From NCBI RefSeq assembly GCF_027887165.1, contig NC_077228.1, positions 110,502,086 through 110,566,085 on the forward strand: a stretch of 64,000 nucleotides of DNA. The letters run 5' to 3'. Made by a program: the position numbers and the translations under genes. Source of the DNA: Monodelphis domestica. Lineage: Eukaryota; Chordata; Mammalia; Didelphimorphia; Didelphidae. This document shows positions 22,087 to 34,273 of the stretch, in pieces. The notes beneath the pieces were generated by a model, which saw nothing but the letters and a program-made list of their open reading frames with translations, ran no database searches and was not told the origin of the DNA. Numbering within the stretch: position 1 is the stretch's first letter; each line of letters begins with the position of its first letter.

Positions 22087-22609
22087 TGGCATATATGTAT
22101 GTAACAAATATTGAAATCTAACACAAAGAACAGAACCTAGGTTTCTCATCTTTTCCTAAAACATAAATTGATAGTTGTTTTTTAAATGCAGCCACTGAGC
22201 ATGCTCAAAAAGAATAATTCAACCTTACATTCACTCCTCATTACAACAGACATAACCAGTAAAAAGAATCCATTTTTCTCTCCCACACCTCTAACTTGAG
22301 CTAGTCTGCTCAAGTCATGTTCACTTTAAAAAGCTTTCCCCAAAGTTCCCCCATGCTAAATTCTGTTCTGGCCCTCCAAACACCCCAAAACCTGACTAAG
22401 CCGAAGCGTGTTTCCTTTAAAAAAAAAAAAGAAAAGAAAACCCAGAGTATTCTAAAATTTATTTGTTACTTTGATGTTTCTTAATAAAATCAAGAAAAGC
22501 CATTAAAAAAAATCTTGAAGTGTCACATCCAGCCATAGTTGTTTGGGTCTATAGCAGGATCAAAGCCTTTTATCTGGCTTAGAAGCTAAAAATCCAACTT
22601 TGTATTGAA

Positions 22610-22617
22610 TATTTACA
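22610..22617 (-). promoter_or_regulatory. Pumilio response element UGUAAAUA
   Basis: Second exact UGUAAAUA octamer in the NUCKS1 3' UTR, about 1.4 kb from the first. Confidence 0.4.
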
Positions 22618-25600
22618 TGCAAACTTCAATAAAAGAAACCCAAAGGAAACCTAACTATTCACAAGAATAAAGCTGCTCATTTGAGGGTTGAGCTTGGCAG
22701 CAGCAACTATATAAGCGAAAAAATTATTGGCTATCAAAGCTTCTTCATGGAAATCAATACAAACTTACTCCTTGAGATTAAAACAGCCCTTACAAACAAA
22801 CAATCTTACATCTTCCCTAAATGGGATAACATCCACAACTTTCCTTCTTGGAATTAAAGTGTCGGGAAAAGGTATAGATAGGGTATGTTTTAGAAAGTAA
22901 AGTAAAATATACACTATTTCTCCTATTCAATCTACTTCTTAGATCCAACTCTACATCTCCAACACACATTACAGGTTAATTTCACAATTTAACTGGGTAA
23001 AACATCAGAGTACATTTCCAGCATGTCAAGGAGAGCCAGTGGTCCAAGATTCTAGATACAAAAGATTCTAGAGAGCCAGAAAATAGTGTCAGTATGGGCA
23101 ACTGAAAAACACAGAAGCTTGACTTGTTTCGGGAAACAGTGTTCAGGGGATACTATATACCAGCACCTTTGTGTTTAAATAACTATCTGACTTTCAAGTG
23201 CTGTAAGTTAAAAAGATAGTGGACCATACATATCTACTCTATAACCATGGACACAGAGCCAACCGATATATCGAATACTAATGACTATGGTGGTCAACTA
23301 TACATACTTCCTTAAGCCAAGGTCACAGTATCAAGTACACCTCAACACTAAGCACCTAGGTTTCCAGTTTGAATCATAACTATTCCATTAAATGGGTGGA
23401 GAATTTAAGGGAATGACTCAAGTCAGATAAAATTAAGACGATACCTCAAACATTTCAATGATGAAAACATGATTTTTAAAGCTTATCTACTCCCTGTCAG
23501 GGAAGAGGAATTTTTTTTCCAGTCTATCAGAAATGTACATGAAGAACATTTTTAGCTTTTCCAGTCTGAGTTAACTGTTTTATAAAAGGATCCCCGACGG
23601 AAAACCCCAACCTGAATGCACACAAGTAACTGAATAGAAAAGAATAACTCTTGATGTATAAGTGGAAGATAGCAATACTATGACCAGAGATGTTTATGGA
23701 AAATATATTAAGAAAACCAAACAGGTTACAACACAAATTGTTTTGAAAAAAACTCTGATTTAGGAAATTCTCCACCCCCATCCCCAGTACCCTCAGCTTA
23801 AAGGAATAAAATTTAAGAAAAATCACAAATACTGAGAATACAGAACTTCAATCTTCACTTCATTAGTGGAAGAGGGAGCACATGTACATATGTTTAGGGG
23901 AGAGGGAATTAGCTACTTCTAGATTGAAGTCCAGAAAAAAGTTGTGAAGCCAAGTTATAAACCCCTAAAAATAGAGGTTTGCAATGGAAACACTGATATA
24001 GTTTCTACTATAATAACACAAATAATGTAAAAAAATTTAAGGGACTATGTGTGTAAATGAAGGAACTAAAACTTGCAGAAACCCACAAATGCAAATGAAT
24101 CACCCTCATCATAAAGCCCACAGGTATGAATTTAACCAACACACAAAGCATTAACATCTACATGTTTGCACCAGAAATTCCATGTCCTTTTTAAATGCAC
24201 AAAGAGGTCATATCCTACTATAGGCATGAGCAGATAAAAACTGAACCCTAAAAACACCTGCTTTGTTAAGCAAGGCCTTTTGCTCTGAGAACACTTATAA
24301 CGTTTTGAGTAAAAAAGAGAAAATTCTTACAAAGATCAAAAGAAAAAGACAAAACTGCAAGCAAGGTTGTTGGGAAGAAAATCCCACAAAGAGGAGGAGG
24401 TCCAGTTTTTCCTTTCATTTCAAATTTACTAGTATATTGTATCCCTAGACCTTATTTCCAGCAGGACTCAAATGAACAAAGCTCAGGGCAATGCAGGGGT
24501 TTTCATGAAGGCTGGGAAGATGATTAACTGCAAACATGCCTCCTGAAAGCAGAGTTGGGTCCTTGGGCCTTGTCCTCCCTGCCAGCTTCTAATGAACCCG
24601 TAAGACTTCAACTTTATTTAATTAACACCCAGATAGAGGGCCTACAAGTCAGGAGCATCTGTAAATAATAACCCCCATCAGGGGCAGGATGGGAAGAGTA
24701 AATTGTAGGTGAAGAGAAATAATGTCTTAGAATAGGCATGAGGGGGGTCTGTATCCCATGTTGCAGCAGGAAGTTCACTAATGTACATACCACATTTCTG
24801 GGGAGAAACTGGAGGGTGGGATAGTAAAACATTCTGTTCCCAAATGAAGCATGACTCATGGGATCTGAGCGCATGGATATGCCATAATAGAATCTTCTTA
24901 AAGGAAAAAGCCCAACTCTCTGTGATTTAGTTTCACATTAACTGGTTCTTTATTGGCTTAAAACCTAAACATTGTCAGTTTGAGAAGAAACCCATTTTGA
25001 TGTGGTATAGCAATCTTGCTGTTAAAATCTAAATTCCTCTTAATCCTTGGTAAAATTTATTCCAAGAAAAAGAATAGATACATATTTATTTTAAAAACAT
25101 GAACCATGGATATTCAGATCTGAAACAAAGTCACTTAGATTTTGATGCACTGCTCCCCTGATTTTTAGGTTGAGCATCATTTTAACTCCCTTTAAAAGAC
25201 TTTAGCAGGAGAAAAGGATCACTAGTTGTTCCTATTCTCCTTGAGATGACCAGGAGTGAAATATAACAAAACAAAACAATTAACAACAACAACAAAAAAC
25301 CCACACCAAAAAGTCATGTGGCCTGGTTGTTCCCAAATGGGGTTAGAAATATAGGAAGCTTAAGGTGGCATTCACATCTATCACCTTTCTGCCTAGCCAA
25401 TGGAAGTTTAGTCATGATTTAAAAAAAATAAAATAAAATACACAAATTTTTGTCTTTGCTGACAGTGATCTTTAAAAAATTCAGGTAAATAAGGAACAAC
25501 CATTTTTACTTGGAATCCTCATTGTCTTCTGGATTCCTGTTCACCTTGATAACTTTTAGCAAAGTTAAAAATCCAACAGGGTTTGCTTCAAATCTTATTG

Positions 25601-25942
25601 CTTCACCTGTAGTAACCCTTTCTTTTCTTTTTAATTTTAGGGGGTAAATTTATTGGATATTTTGTCATGGCTTTCACTGGAGGTTGGGAGAAGAAAGTAG
25701 CCAATAGACAAAGGTAATTGAAAAAACATGACCATAATTTCCTGTTTTTAAAAAAAGGAGGGGGGTGGGAATACAGTTATCTCTCAATAGTGGGAGGGAG
25801 GAAATGAAGAGGGGGGGGGGAGGGAAAGCATTCAAAGCCCATGAGTCAAGCCATAGCCAAAACCACGTTCTACCCCTAAGTAGGATTTCTTTTTTTTTTC
25901 CTCTTTTTTTTTTTAAATAAAATCTCCCCAAACCATCACTTT

Positions 25943-26142
25943 TTAATCTTCCCCAGACTGGGCCTCATCTTCAGACCCCTCATCCCCAGACTTTTCTGGC
26001 GGAGGGCTAGCAGATTTTTTCTTTTCTGGGGGACTTTCTGGCTCCTCATCCTCTTCTTTGGGAGAAGGAGTCTTTTCCTTTGATGCCTTTGATGCTGTGG
26101 GACGCCCCACTTTTCCTTTTCCTTTCACTGGACTTGGTGTCA
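25943..26142 (-). CDS. NUCKS1: NUCKS1 exon 7 coding part
   Basis: 200 coding nt from acceptor TTTCCAG (AG at 26144-26143) to the TAA stop at 25945-25943. Encodes the last 65 residues plus two bases of the split Val codon. Contains [10 protein letters not shown], the GRP DNA-binding motif (VGRPTAS), [15 protein letters not shown] and the acidic tail ending SGED. The proline-directed TPSP/ESPP sites are the kind phosphorylated by CDKs in this protein. Confidence 0.97.
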
Positions 26143-29100
26143 CTGGAAAAAAAAAAGGAGGAAGCATTGGGGCAGGGATGGAAAAGAAAAAACAAAAAAC
26201 AAGTCTAGCTCTTATCTGGGGAGAGGGGTATATATGTGTATAACAAATCTCAAAGGCTAGAGAGAAAAGTGAAGCCATGTAACCTTAGAGGTAGTTAGTA
26301 TTTCAATTTTTATGACTATGTTTATATATTTTCATGACATTTCAAAATTTCACTAGTAGTTTGGGAGTTGATATTTTATCAGCAAAAACAAACAAAATTA
26401 AAATTAAATATTAATAGGTATAGATGAAATCCTATGATTGTGTATTTTAAAGTTTTGCATAATCATTATTCCTGACTCTTGTTTATATCCTGTGGGTACC
26501 ACAAAATAAAGGTAAATGGTCTCAGATTCCTTGTGTATTTTAAAGTTTTGCATAATCATTATTCCTGACTCTTGTTTATATCCTGTGGGTACCACAAAAT
26601 AAAGGTAAATGGTCTCAGATTCCTGGAAGAGTTGAAGTTGTTATTACTTATGACAAATCCTTTCCTGAACTATATCCTCATTCAGTCAAGTTTCATTTTT
26701 ATAAGTCATAAGAGTCCTATATTCATATTTATTTGTCTACCTAAACTTCTCAAGAATGGAAATTAGGATCCTTTGCAGTTCTTGCATTCCCTTTAGGTTA
26801 GCCAGCTCAATGTCAAACCCTAATGGAGAACTGCTTCAGAATGTTTTACTAGATCTTGAATGATGATTTTTAAAAAGGGCATCTTAGCTTCCCTAATTCT
26901 GAGCTCACCTGTAGCCTTTAGTCTGGGTTTGGGCATTTTCTTTTCTTTCCTTTCAGGCTTGGACTTCTTCACGATCTTTTTGTTTTTCTTTTTTGAGCTT
27001 CCATAATCACTATCATCATCATCTTCCATTAGAAAGTCTTCATCACTGCCAGAATCTTCTGAGAGAAAGGAAATATTTCAATGTCTGGCTTAAAATTTAT
27101 ATATCATTCCAATTGAACAAAGGGAATTATCAGTCTAATAGAATTGAACATGGGATTTGTAGTCTTATCACCAGACCCATCTATAAAATGGGTATAATAA
27201 GCACCTCATATGAGGATTGCATTTCTGACTTGTTTGAAGAGAAGATCTACAAGACAGGGAGATTTATAAAACAATGTAAGTAGAAATTGTTGATATCAGT
27301 TAATATGACAGAAAGAAAATATGTAAGATTATCCAAACTTATAAAGGATAGTGATTTCCAAGTCACTTCCACTTACTCTCCTGGAATGGTGCCTCTTCTT
27401 CCTCTTCTTGTTCTTCTTCACTGCCCACATCTTCCATGAGCATTTCTCTCTGCTTAGAAGCTGCTTTGGATGCTGCCTGACGCTGTTGGCGAACATTTTT
27501 GTGATCTTCTTTTTCATCTTCACTATCCTCTGCAACATCAAAACCATAACAATGATACAAAATGCTTTGCTTTCCAATGGCTGAAGAAGGAAACATATTA
27601 GGGAATATAAAAATAAAATAAGGAGTAATGATAGATAGCTAAAAGCTTGTTAGATAAAAGGGTATAGTTAAATATGTTTGCTTGTCCAAGAATACCACCG
27701 GTGCCTAATTTTAATGTAAAATTTTATTTAATTAGTTTAATTGAATCAAAGGGTCAATTTCAGTTCTGATAATCCTCACCAAGTATTACCACAATAGCCT
27801 GAAATTCCAAAAAATAATGAGTTTAAACAGTACTATCACTTCAGATAAAATACTATGTAGTATACATTTTGTAGACCAATGGAATCCAACTCAAATAGAA
27901 ATGGAATCCCTGCTGGCCAAGTATTGATTTAGAAAACCACAAATTATCTACACTGTAGTACACTTTCATTTATTTTGTTAAATATTTCCCAATTACATTC
28001 TAATCTAGTTTGCATGTTAGTTTTGCAGTGTTTGACACTTGTGTTACATACATTTTTAAAAGGGTAAACCAGAAGGAATCCAACTTCAAAAAATGTAAAC
28101 TTATTTGTCTTCCTTAAAGTTTTGAATCATAACAGATTGGGCCATTACAAAGATTTGGCAAGTTTAGGTTAGAAAAAAGAAGTCTGTGAGAAGAGTAGAA
28201 AAGTGAGAATATATTTTTCAATAGAATTCTTCAAAGAAATTGCAGAAAAGAACACATGAACTGCATTTTAAAGATCTAACTCTTAACTCTTTTGGCTGTA
28301 TTGTTTACTATCTCTGTGGGTCTCTGAGAAGTTATAACCACTTAGTCTAAGTGTCCTCAAATGATGATGAGGGATGAGAGAATTGTACTTTCTGTATCTC
28401 AGAGTTATTAAGGAGAGAACATATAAAATTATAAACATGTACATTCTTATGATCGGTGTTAAATGATAAAGTGCTTAAAATCATTAAATATAATATACAT
28501 CAAAGTTATTAATTTGAAGTTTGATGAGTTTTTTTAGCTGTGGGATCTTTTTTCTTTTTTTGACACAGAGAGGCTTTTATTTTCTATTTTTTAGCAAACA
28601 CCAGATAGTTTTGATAATTATTGCTTTAAAATATAATTCAAAGTCTGGTACTAGAAGACTACTTCCCTTTATTTTTCCCCCCATAAATTCTTTTGAAATT
28701 CTTGATCTTTTTTGTTCTTCCAAATGAAGGTTTTTTTTAAAACTCAATAAAATAAAATTTTTGTAATTTAATTAGAATGGCATTGAATTAGATAGCACTG
28801 TCATTTCAATTATATTGGCTCTTCCCATCCATGAAAAATGAATATTCTTCCAATTATTTAGATCTGACTTTCTTTGTATAAAGAACGTTTTATAATTATG
28901 TTTGTGTAATTCCCGAGTTTGTTTTTGGTAGGTATACTCCCAACTATTTTATTCTGTGCCTATTTTAAATAGAGCAACTCTTTCTATCCCTTCTTGCAGG
29001 GATTTATCAGCAATATATTAAAATGCTGATTTATGTGGGTTTATTTTTTATTCTGATACTTTGCAAAAATTGATAGTTTCAACTTGCTTTTTAGCTGAAT

Positions 29101-32100
29101 CTCTAAGATTTTCCATCATCTCATCTACAGAAATAGTTTTATTAGAAATCTTTGCCTATTCTTAAGAACTTCAATTTTTTTTCTTCTCTTCCTAGAATTT
29201 CTAATACTATGTTAAATAATATTGGTGATAACAAGTATCTTTGTTTTACTCCTTACTGGGAAGACTTCTAGCTTCTCCCTGTTACAAATTATACTTACTG
29301 ATAGTTTTAAGTAGATGCTTTGTATCTTTTTAAGAAAAACTCCATTTTTACCTATACTTTCCAAAGTTTTTTTTTTTAACCCTTACCTTCCATCTTTGAG
29401 TCAATACTGTATATTGGCTCCAAGGCAGAAGAGCACTAAGGGATAGGCAATGGGGTTCAAGTGACTTGCCCAGGGTCACACAGCTGGGAAGTGTCTGAGG
29501 CCAGATTTGAACCTAGGACCTTCCATCTCTAGGCCTAGCTCTCAATCCACTGAGCTGCCCAGCTACCCAGCTGTCCCCACTTTCCTAAGTTTTTAATGAG
29601 TATAAGTGTTGAAATTTTTCAAAAGCTTTTTTTGTATCCATTGATAGAATTATTTGGCTTTTTAAAATTGCTTTTGTTATTGATATTATCAAGTATGTTG
29701 ATATTTTTCTAATATTAAACCATCCATGCCTTCCTGGTATAAAATCCTGATTGTTCACAATTATCTATCAACTATTTTTGTTTAGGATTTTCACACCCAT
29801 ATTCATTACTGAGATTGGTCTATAATTTTCTTTCTCTGGTTTAGCGCTATTATTTGTTTTGTAAAAGGAGTTTACTAAAACTCCTTTATCTGTTATTTCA
29901 AGTATATTGTTTAATATATGTAACACCTGTGGACTTTCCAACTTCTACAAAGGAGTAGGTTGGGAGTGTCACCCATATCATTTATAATTTTGTTACAATC
30001 ACTTTTGAGTTGCTAGCAAATCTTAAGACACTGTAAATATCAAACTGCTAAATCAATGAGGAATGTGGTTTTTAATATTTCTATCTAATAGGGACTAAGG
30101 AAGGCTTTAAAAATTTTCACTTATGTCAATAATCAGGAAGTCTATATATATAGCTATACTGTCAAAAAAAACCCAAAACAAAACAAAAAAACAACCCAGA
30201 TCCCTTCAGTGGCAACTCATTCATTTAAAAATCGTCCAAAAAAAGCTGTTCCTGCTAAAGAGCTGGTTGCTAGCCCCATAGCAGAGCCTTGTATCTCTTA
30301 TTCATGATCACTTGCTGCCTTTCCCTTGGATTTGGAAGTATTTTCTTTCTTTTGCAGGTTGGTTTTCCCAGAGTCTGGTGGGCTTCTTTTGGGAGCACTT
30401 GTCAGCCTTGTCATGGCCATTAGCTCTAAAGTTATCACTTAAAGTGCTCAAATTCTCTTACTGAGACAAATAAGATACGGGGAATAAAGGATTCCCAGAA
30501 ACAAGTTACACCAAATTTTGTCTACCAAAATGAGAACCATGACAAATCTAATTAATACTAACAATGCTAATAAGTATCATTAATACCATCTTATATCCTT
30601 TGGGAACTCAAGAAATGTTAAGAAATTAAAATTTGTTTTTTAGTCCAGCTGAGAGATGGTTTTCCAATAGTCACAGATGAATATTAAGGGGATAGAGATC
30701 ACTAAATAGAATTAAGATTCAATGCAATTTCTTTTGCATTCAGAAGTATGGGCATTATACCTGAATAAGAATAAAAGTGAAAGTAGCTTTTAAAAAGCAA
30801 AAGTACTCAACTAGTTTAATGTCAAACAAACATCATATCCTCTATAGCAGCCTTCATAAAAAAACCTCTATTGTAAAGAATCCAAATTAAATAACAGTTT
30901 ACTTCAAGTGAAATTCTGATGGAAGTATTAAAGAAATCCTCTGTAAATGTGGCCTTGTAAAAGTGGCTTTCTAAGCAAACATGGGAAAACTATTATTTCT
31001 AGTAAATAATAAATACAAACTACACAAATACCTGGTGAGTGTGAATCGTCCTTCTTGGTCTTCACATCTTTTTCTTCAGAGTCCTCACTATAGGCACAAA
31101 AAAGTTATGTTAATAAGCCCTGAAAAGCCAAAACTGGAAACTTTGGAATCTGATTTAAACAAAACCTTTAAGACTATCCCTCTAGTCTAGAAATATATTT
31201 TGTCAGAAGCAGAACTAGAATGGATAAAAACAAAAATGGCATAGGAATGTAATGGAATATTATTGTTCTGAAATAATAGAAAATAAGAACAAGGGAAAGG
31301 ATGGGAAATCTGAAGACTGGTATGAAACAGAGATAGCCTAGTATAAAGACAGTATATTAAAACTTAAAGAGTCGGGGACACTTGATGTTAAATCCCACCT
31401 GAAATAATGACTGTGTGACCCAGTCTTTCATGTACAAAATGAGGAGATGAACTAGATAACCTCTAAGGTCCCTTATAGTCCTCAGTCTCTGAGCCTATGA
31501 ACTGACACAGAATTAAGTGACCCAAACCAGAAGAACAATTTATGCAAATGAACACAAAAAATGTGAAGGAAAAACTTCCAATTTACAAAAAATTTTAAAA
31601 GACTAATGATATCAACCTCAAATATTAACAAGTGTTATCAAACCATACATAATGACCTCTATGGGTCACATATTAACTTCTAATGTAGTTTTTTATTTGT
31701 TTTGTTAGATATTTTTCGATCAAACAATGTGGTTCAAGCTGCATTCAAAAGTGCTATAGAATATAAGTTTTGACACTTCTGCTATAGAAGAACTGATGAT
31801 GATAAAGAACACTTTCCACTTCTTGTCTGAGAGGAAAATAACTAAAAAGAAAAAAAATGAGAAATACATTTTCAGACCATGTGTAAATTTGTATTGCTTG
31901 ACTTAACTTGCTTTGGAGAGATGTAATAAAAAGATACTAGGGGGCTGCTGGGTGGCTCAGTGGATTGAGAGCCAGGCCTAGAGACGGGAGGTCCTAGGTT
32001 CAAACCTGGCCTCAGACACTTCCCAGCTGTGTGACCCTGGGCAAGTCACTTGACCCCCATTGCCTAGTCCTTACCACTCTTCTGCCTTGGAGCCAATGCA

Positions 32101-34199
32101 CAGTATTGACTCCAAAATGGAAGGTAAGGGTTTAAAAAAAAAAAAGATACTAGAGGGGATAGTTGTAATAAATAGATACTCTGGTTTCTATTGATTATTA
32201 CTGATGGCTAATAGATCAAGATATTTCCTACCCTCCTCCCTCAAAATGCCACCCTATTTTCCCACCCACTCCCTCTTATCTCCCTTCCCCTGCCCCTGTG
32301 AATTTCAAAACCATAATTTTCACCCTTTACATCCCACCCCCTCTTAGTCAGCCACCTTCTATGTAACTCAAGGTGCCTATGATGGTTAGAGAAGATACTC
32401 TTTCTCTCTTTCTCAAGTAAGGAGGTTTGTTGGGGAAGACAGGACAGGATGGGGAATAAGGTAAGAGAGATGGGGGGGGGGGGTCCTCACTAATCTATAC
32501 AATGAGTTAGGAGGGTATTGGCAATCAGTCACTATCAGAAACAGAGAAAGATAAGAGGACAAATATTTTCTTCTTCTTCTTCAAACTCAAATCTCAGATG
32601 TACAATTAATTATTTAGGTTCAGTCACCACTATCAGCCTCACTAGACAAAAGTTAGTTCAAAAGCTTCTCCCCCTGCTCCAGAAGTCACCATGGTCTCTC
32701 AGCTTAGGACAGAAGCTAAGTAAGGTCCATTCAGAAGCCTCTCAGCCTAGCCCCCAAAAGCAAGCCCCTCAGTTCAGCTGCTGGCTTGGCTCCCAACTAT
32801 TTCTCCTGGGAACATTCCAAATTGGAATATTACTTTTGATGGACAGATGATGCCCTTTGCTTTGTATTGCAAATCCTCTCTTTTACAGAGGGCAGGGCAA
32901 TTAGGAGAAGGGTTAGAGATTGTGGGATGGAATGATAGTGATGTCCAAAAAAGAAAAGAGCACACATAAAAATTAGATAGATATGCCGAAGACATAAATA
33001 AGCAGGACAGTTTAGTATTATTAATTTGTGGTATATTTATTAAAAGTTGCATCCAACTCTTTGTGAGACACCATCTGGGGTTTTTTTGGCAAAGATACTA
33101 GAGCGATTCTTTATTTCCTTCTCCAGCTCATTTTACTGCTGATGAAACTGAGGCAAACGGGGTTAAGTGACACAGTTAGTAGGGGTCTAAGGCTGGAATG
33201 GACTAGGGCAGATGAGTCTTCCTGACTCTAGGCCCAGCACTCTGTCCACTTGTGTCCCCTAGCTACCCTGGTTTGTTTAATACACACTTAAAACAAGATA
33301 AAAATAACAATTTCAAATGTAATTCTCATTTTTTTGTTCTTTGTGAATAAAATTTTTGTGTTTGTGAAATTCAGAAGAAAAAAATTCACATACAGGCATA
33401 GAAAAGATAAAATATGTATACTGGAGAATGACTTTATGGTGAATGGAGCAGTGGGGGCATATTAAATAGATTTTTTGGTCACTGTATCCATTATGGCTAT
33501 CTAACTTTTGGGGATGGCAGGAAAGTTCTTGTAAGTAAGATAAATAATGCAACACTGGCCAGGCAGTTCACAAATATACATTTGCCTTAATTTGTTGGCA
33601 GCAGACACAAAGAGACATAACTTCCTCTTCCTGACTGTGTCTATCATCTCCCTATCTGTAAAAATAGCTTAGAATACTTTTTAAGGAATATAATAAGCTA
33701 TACAAACTAAACATACCTAAATGCTATTGTATAACACTATAAAGAAGCAAAAGACAACCTAAAATGAGTCAGTAAAATAAAAAAGAGATCTCCAAAACAA
33801 TGAGAAGTACTTTAAATGTAAACCATTTTTTTTTCACTCCTCCCTCAAAAGAAATATGTGAAAATAGCATGGTATAATGGAAAGAACCCTGGATTTGAAA
33901 TTTAAAGATGAAGGTTTTATTCTTGGTTCTATCACTTTCTGTATAACTTTGGAAACATGAGCTCTGAGCTGCAGTTTCTCATTCAGTAAAATGAGGGAAG
34001 AAGGGACTGGATTAAATGATCTCTAAAATCCCATACAGCTCTAAAACAACACTATAAAATACAAATCTTATGCCATATCGTTCCCAATCCCTTTAGAGCC
34101 CATTCTGTTCTGACTACCATATCTCTTCCCATTTTCCCTTAACCTGTCTTCCCTCCCATTTCCTTGTTAGGTAAGATGTATTTTGCGCATGCGCGCACG

Positions 34200-34273
<74 letters not shown>

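Larger units (their letters stand above)
20480..25942 (-). other. NUCKS1: NUCKS1 3' UTR
   Basis: Follows the NUCKS1 stop codon and runs about 5.4 kb in the RNA sense towards low coordinates. Its length matches the long 3' UTR known for human NUCKS1 mRNA. The far end is inferred: an AATAAA lies at 20755-20750 and an ATTAAA at 20498-20493, either of which could direct cleavage, and other AATAAA hexamers (24618-24613 and 25651-25646, for example) would allow shorter isoforms. No SINE or LINE is recognisable in it, unlike the flanks. Two Pumilio-type UGUAAAUA motifs are present (22617-22610 and 21223-21216). It also holds a C13/A14 homopolymer junction and a (CA)n repeat in the RNA sense. Confidence 0.75.

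Noticed and set aside
30270-30430. Basic, serine/lysine-rich reading frame in NUCKS1 intron 4 considered as an extra exon or retrocopy
   Set aside because: The NUCKS1 frame closes exactly without it, and it has no consensus junctions and no poly-A tail.
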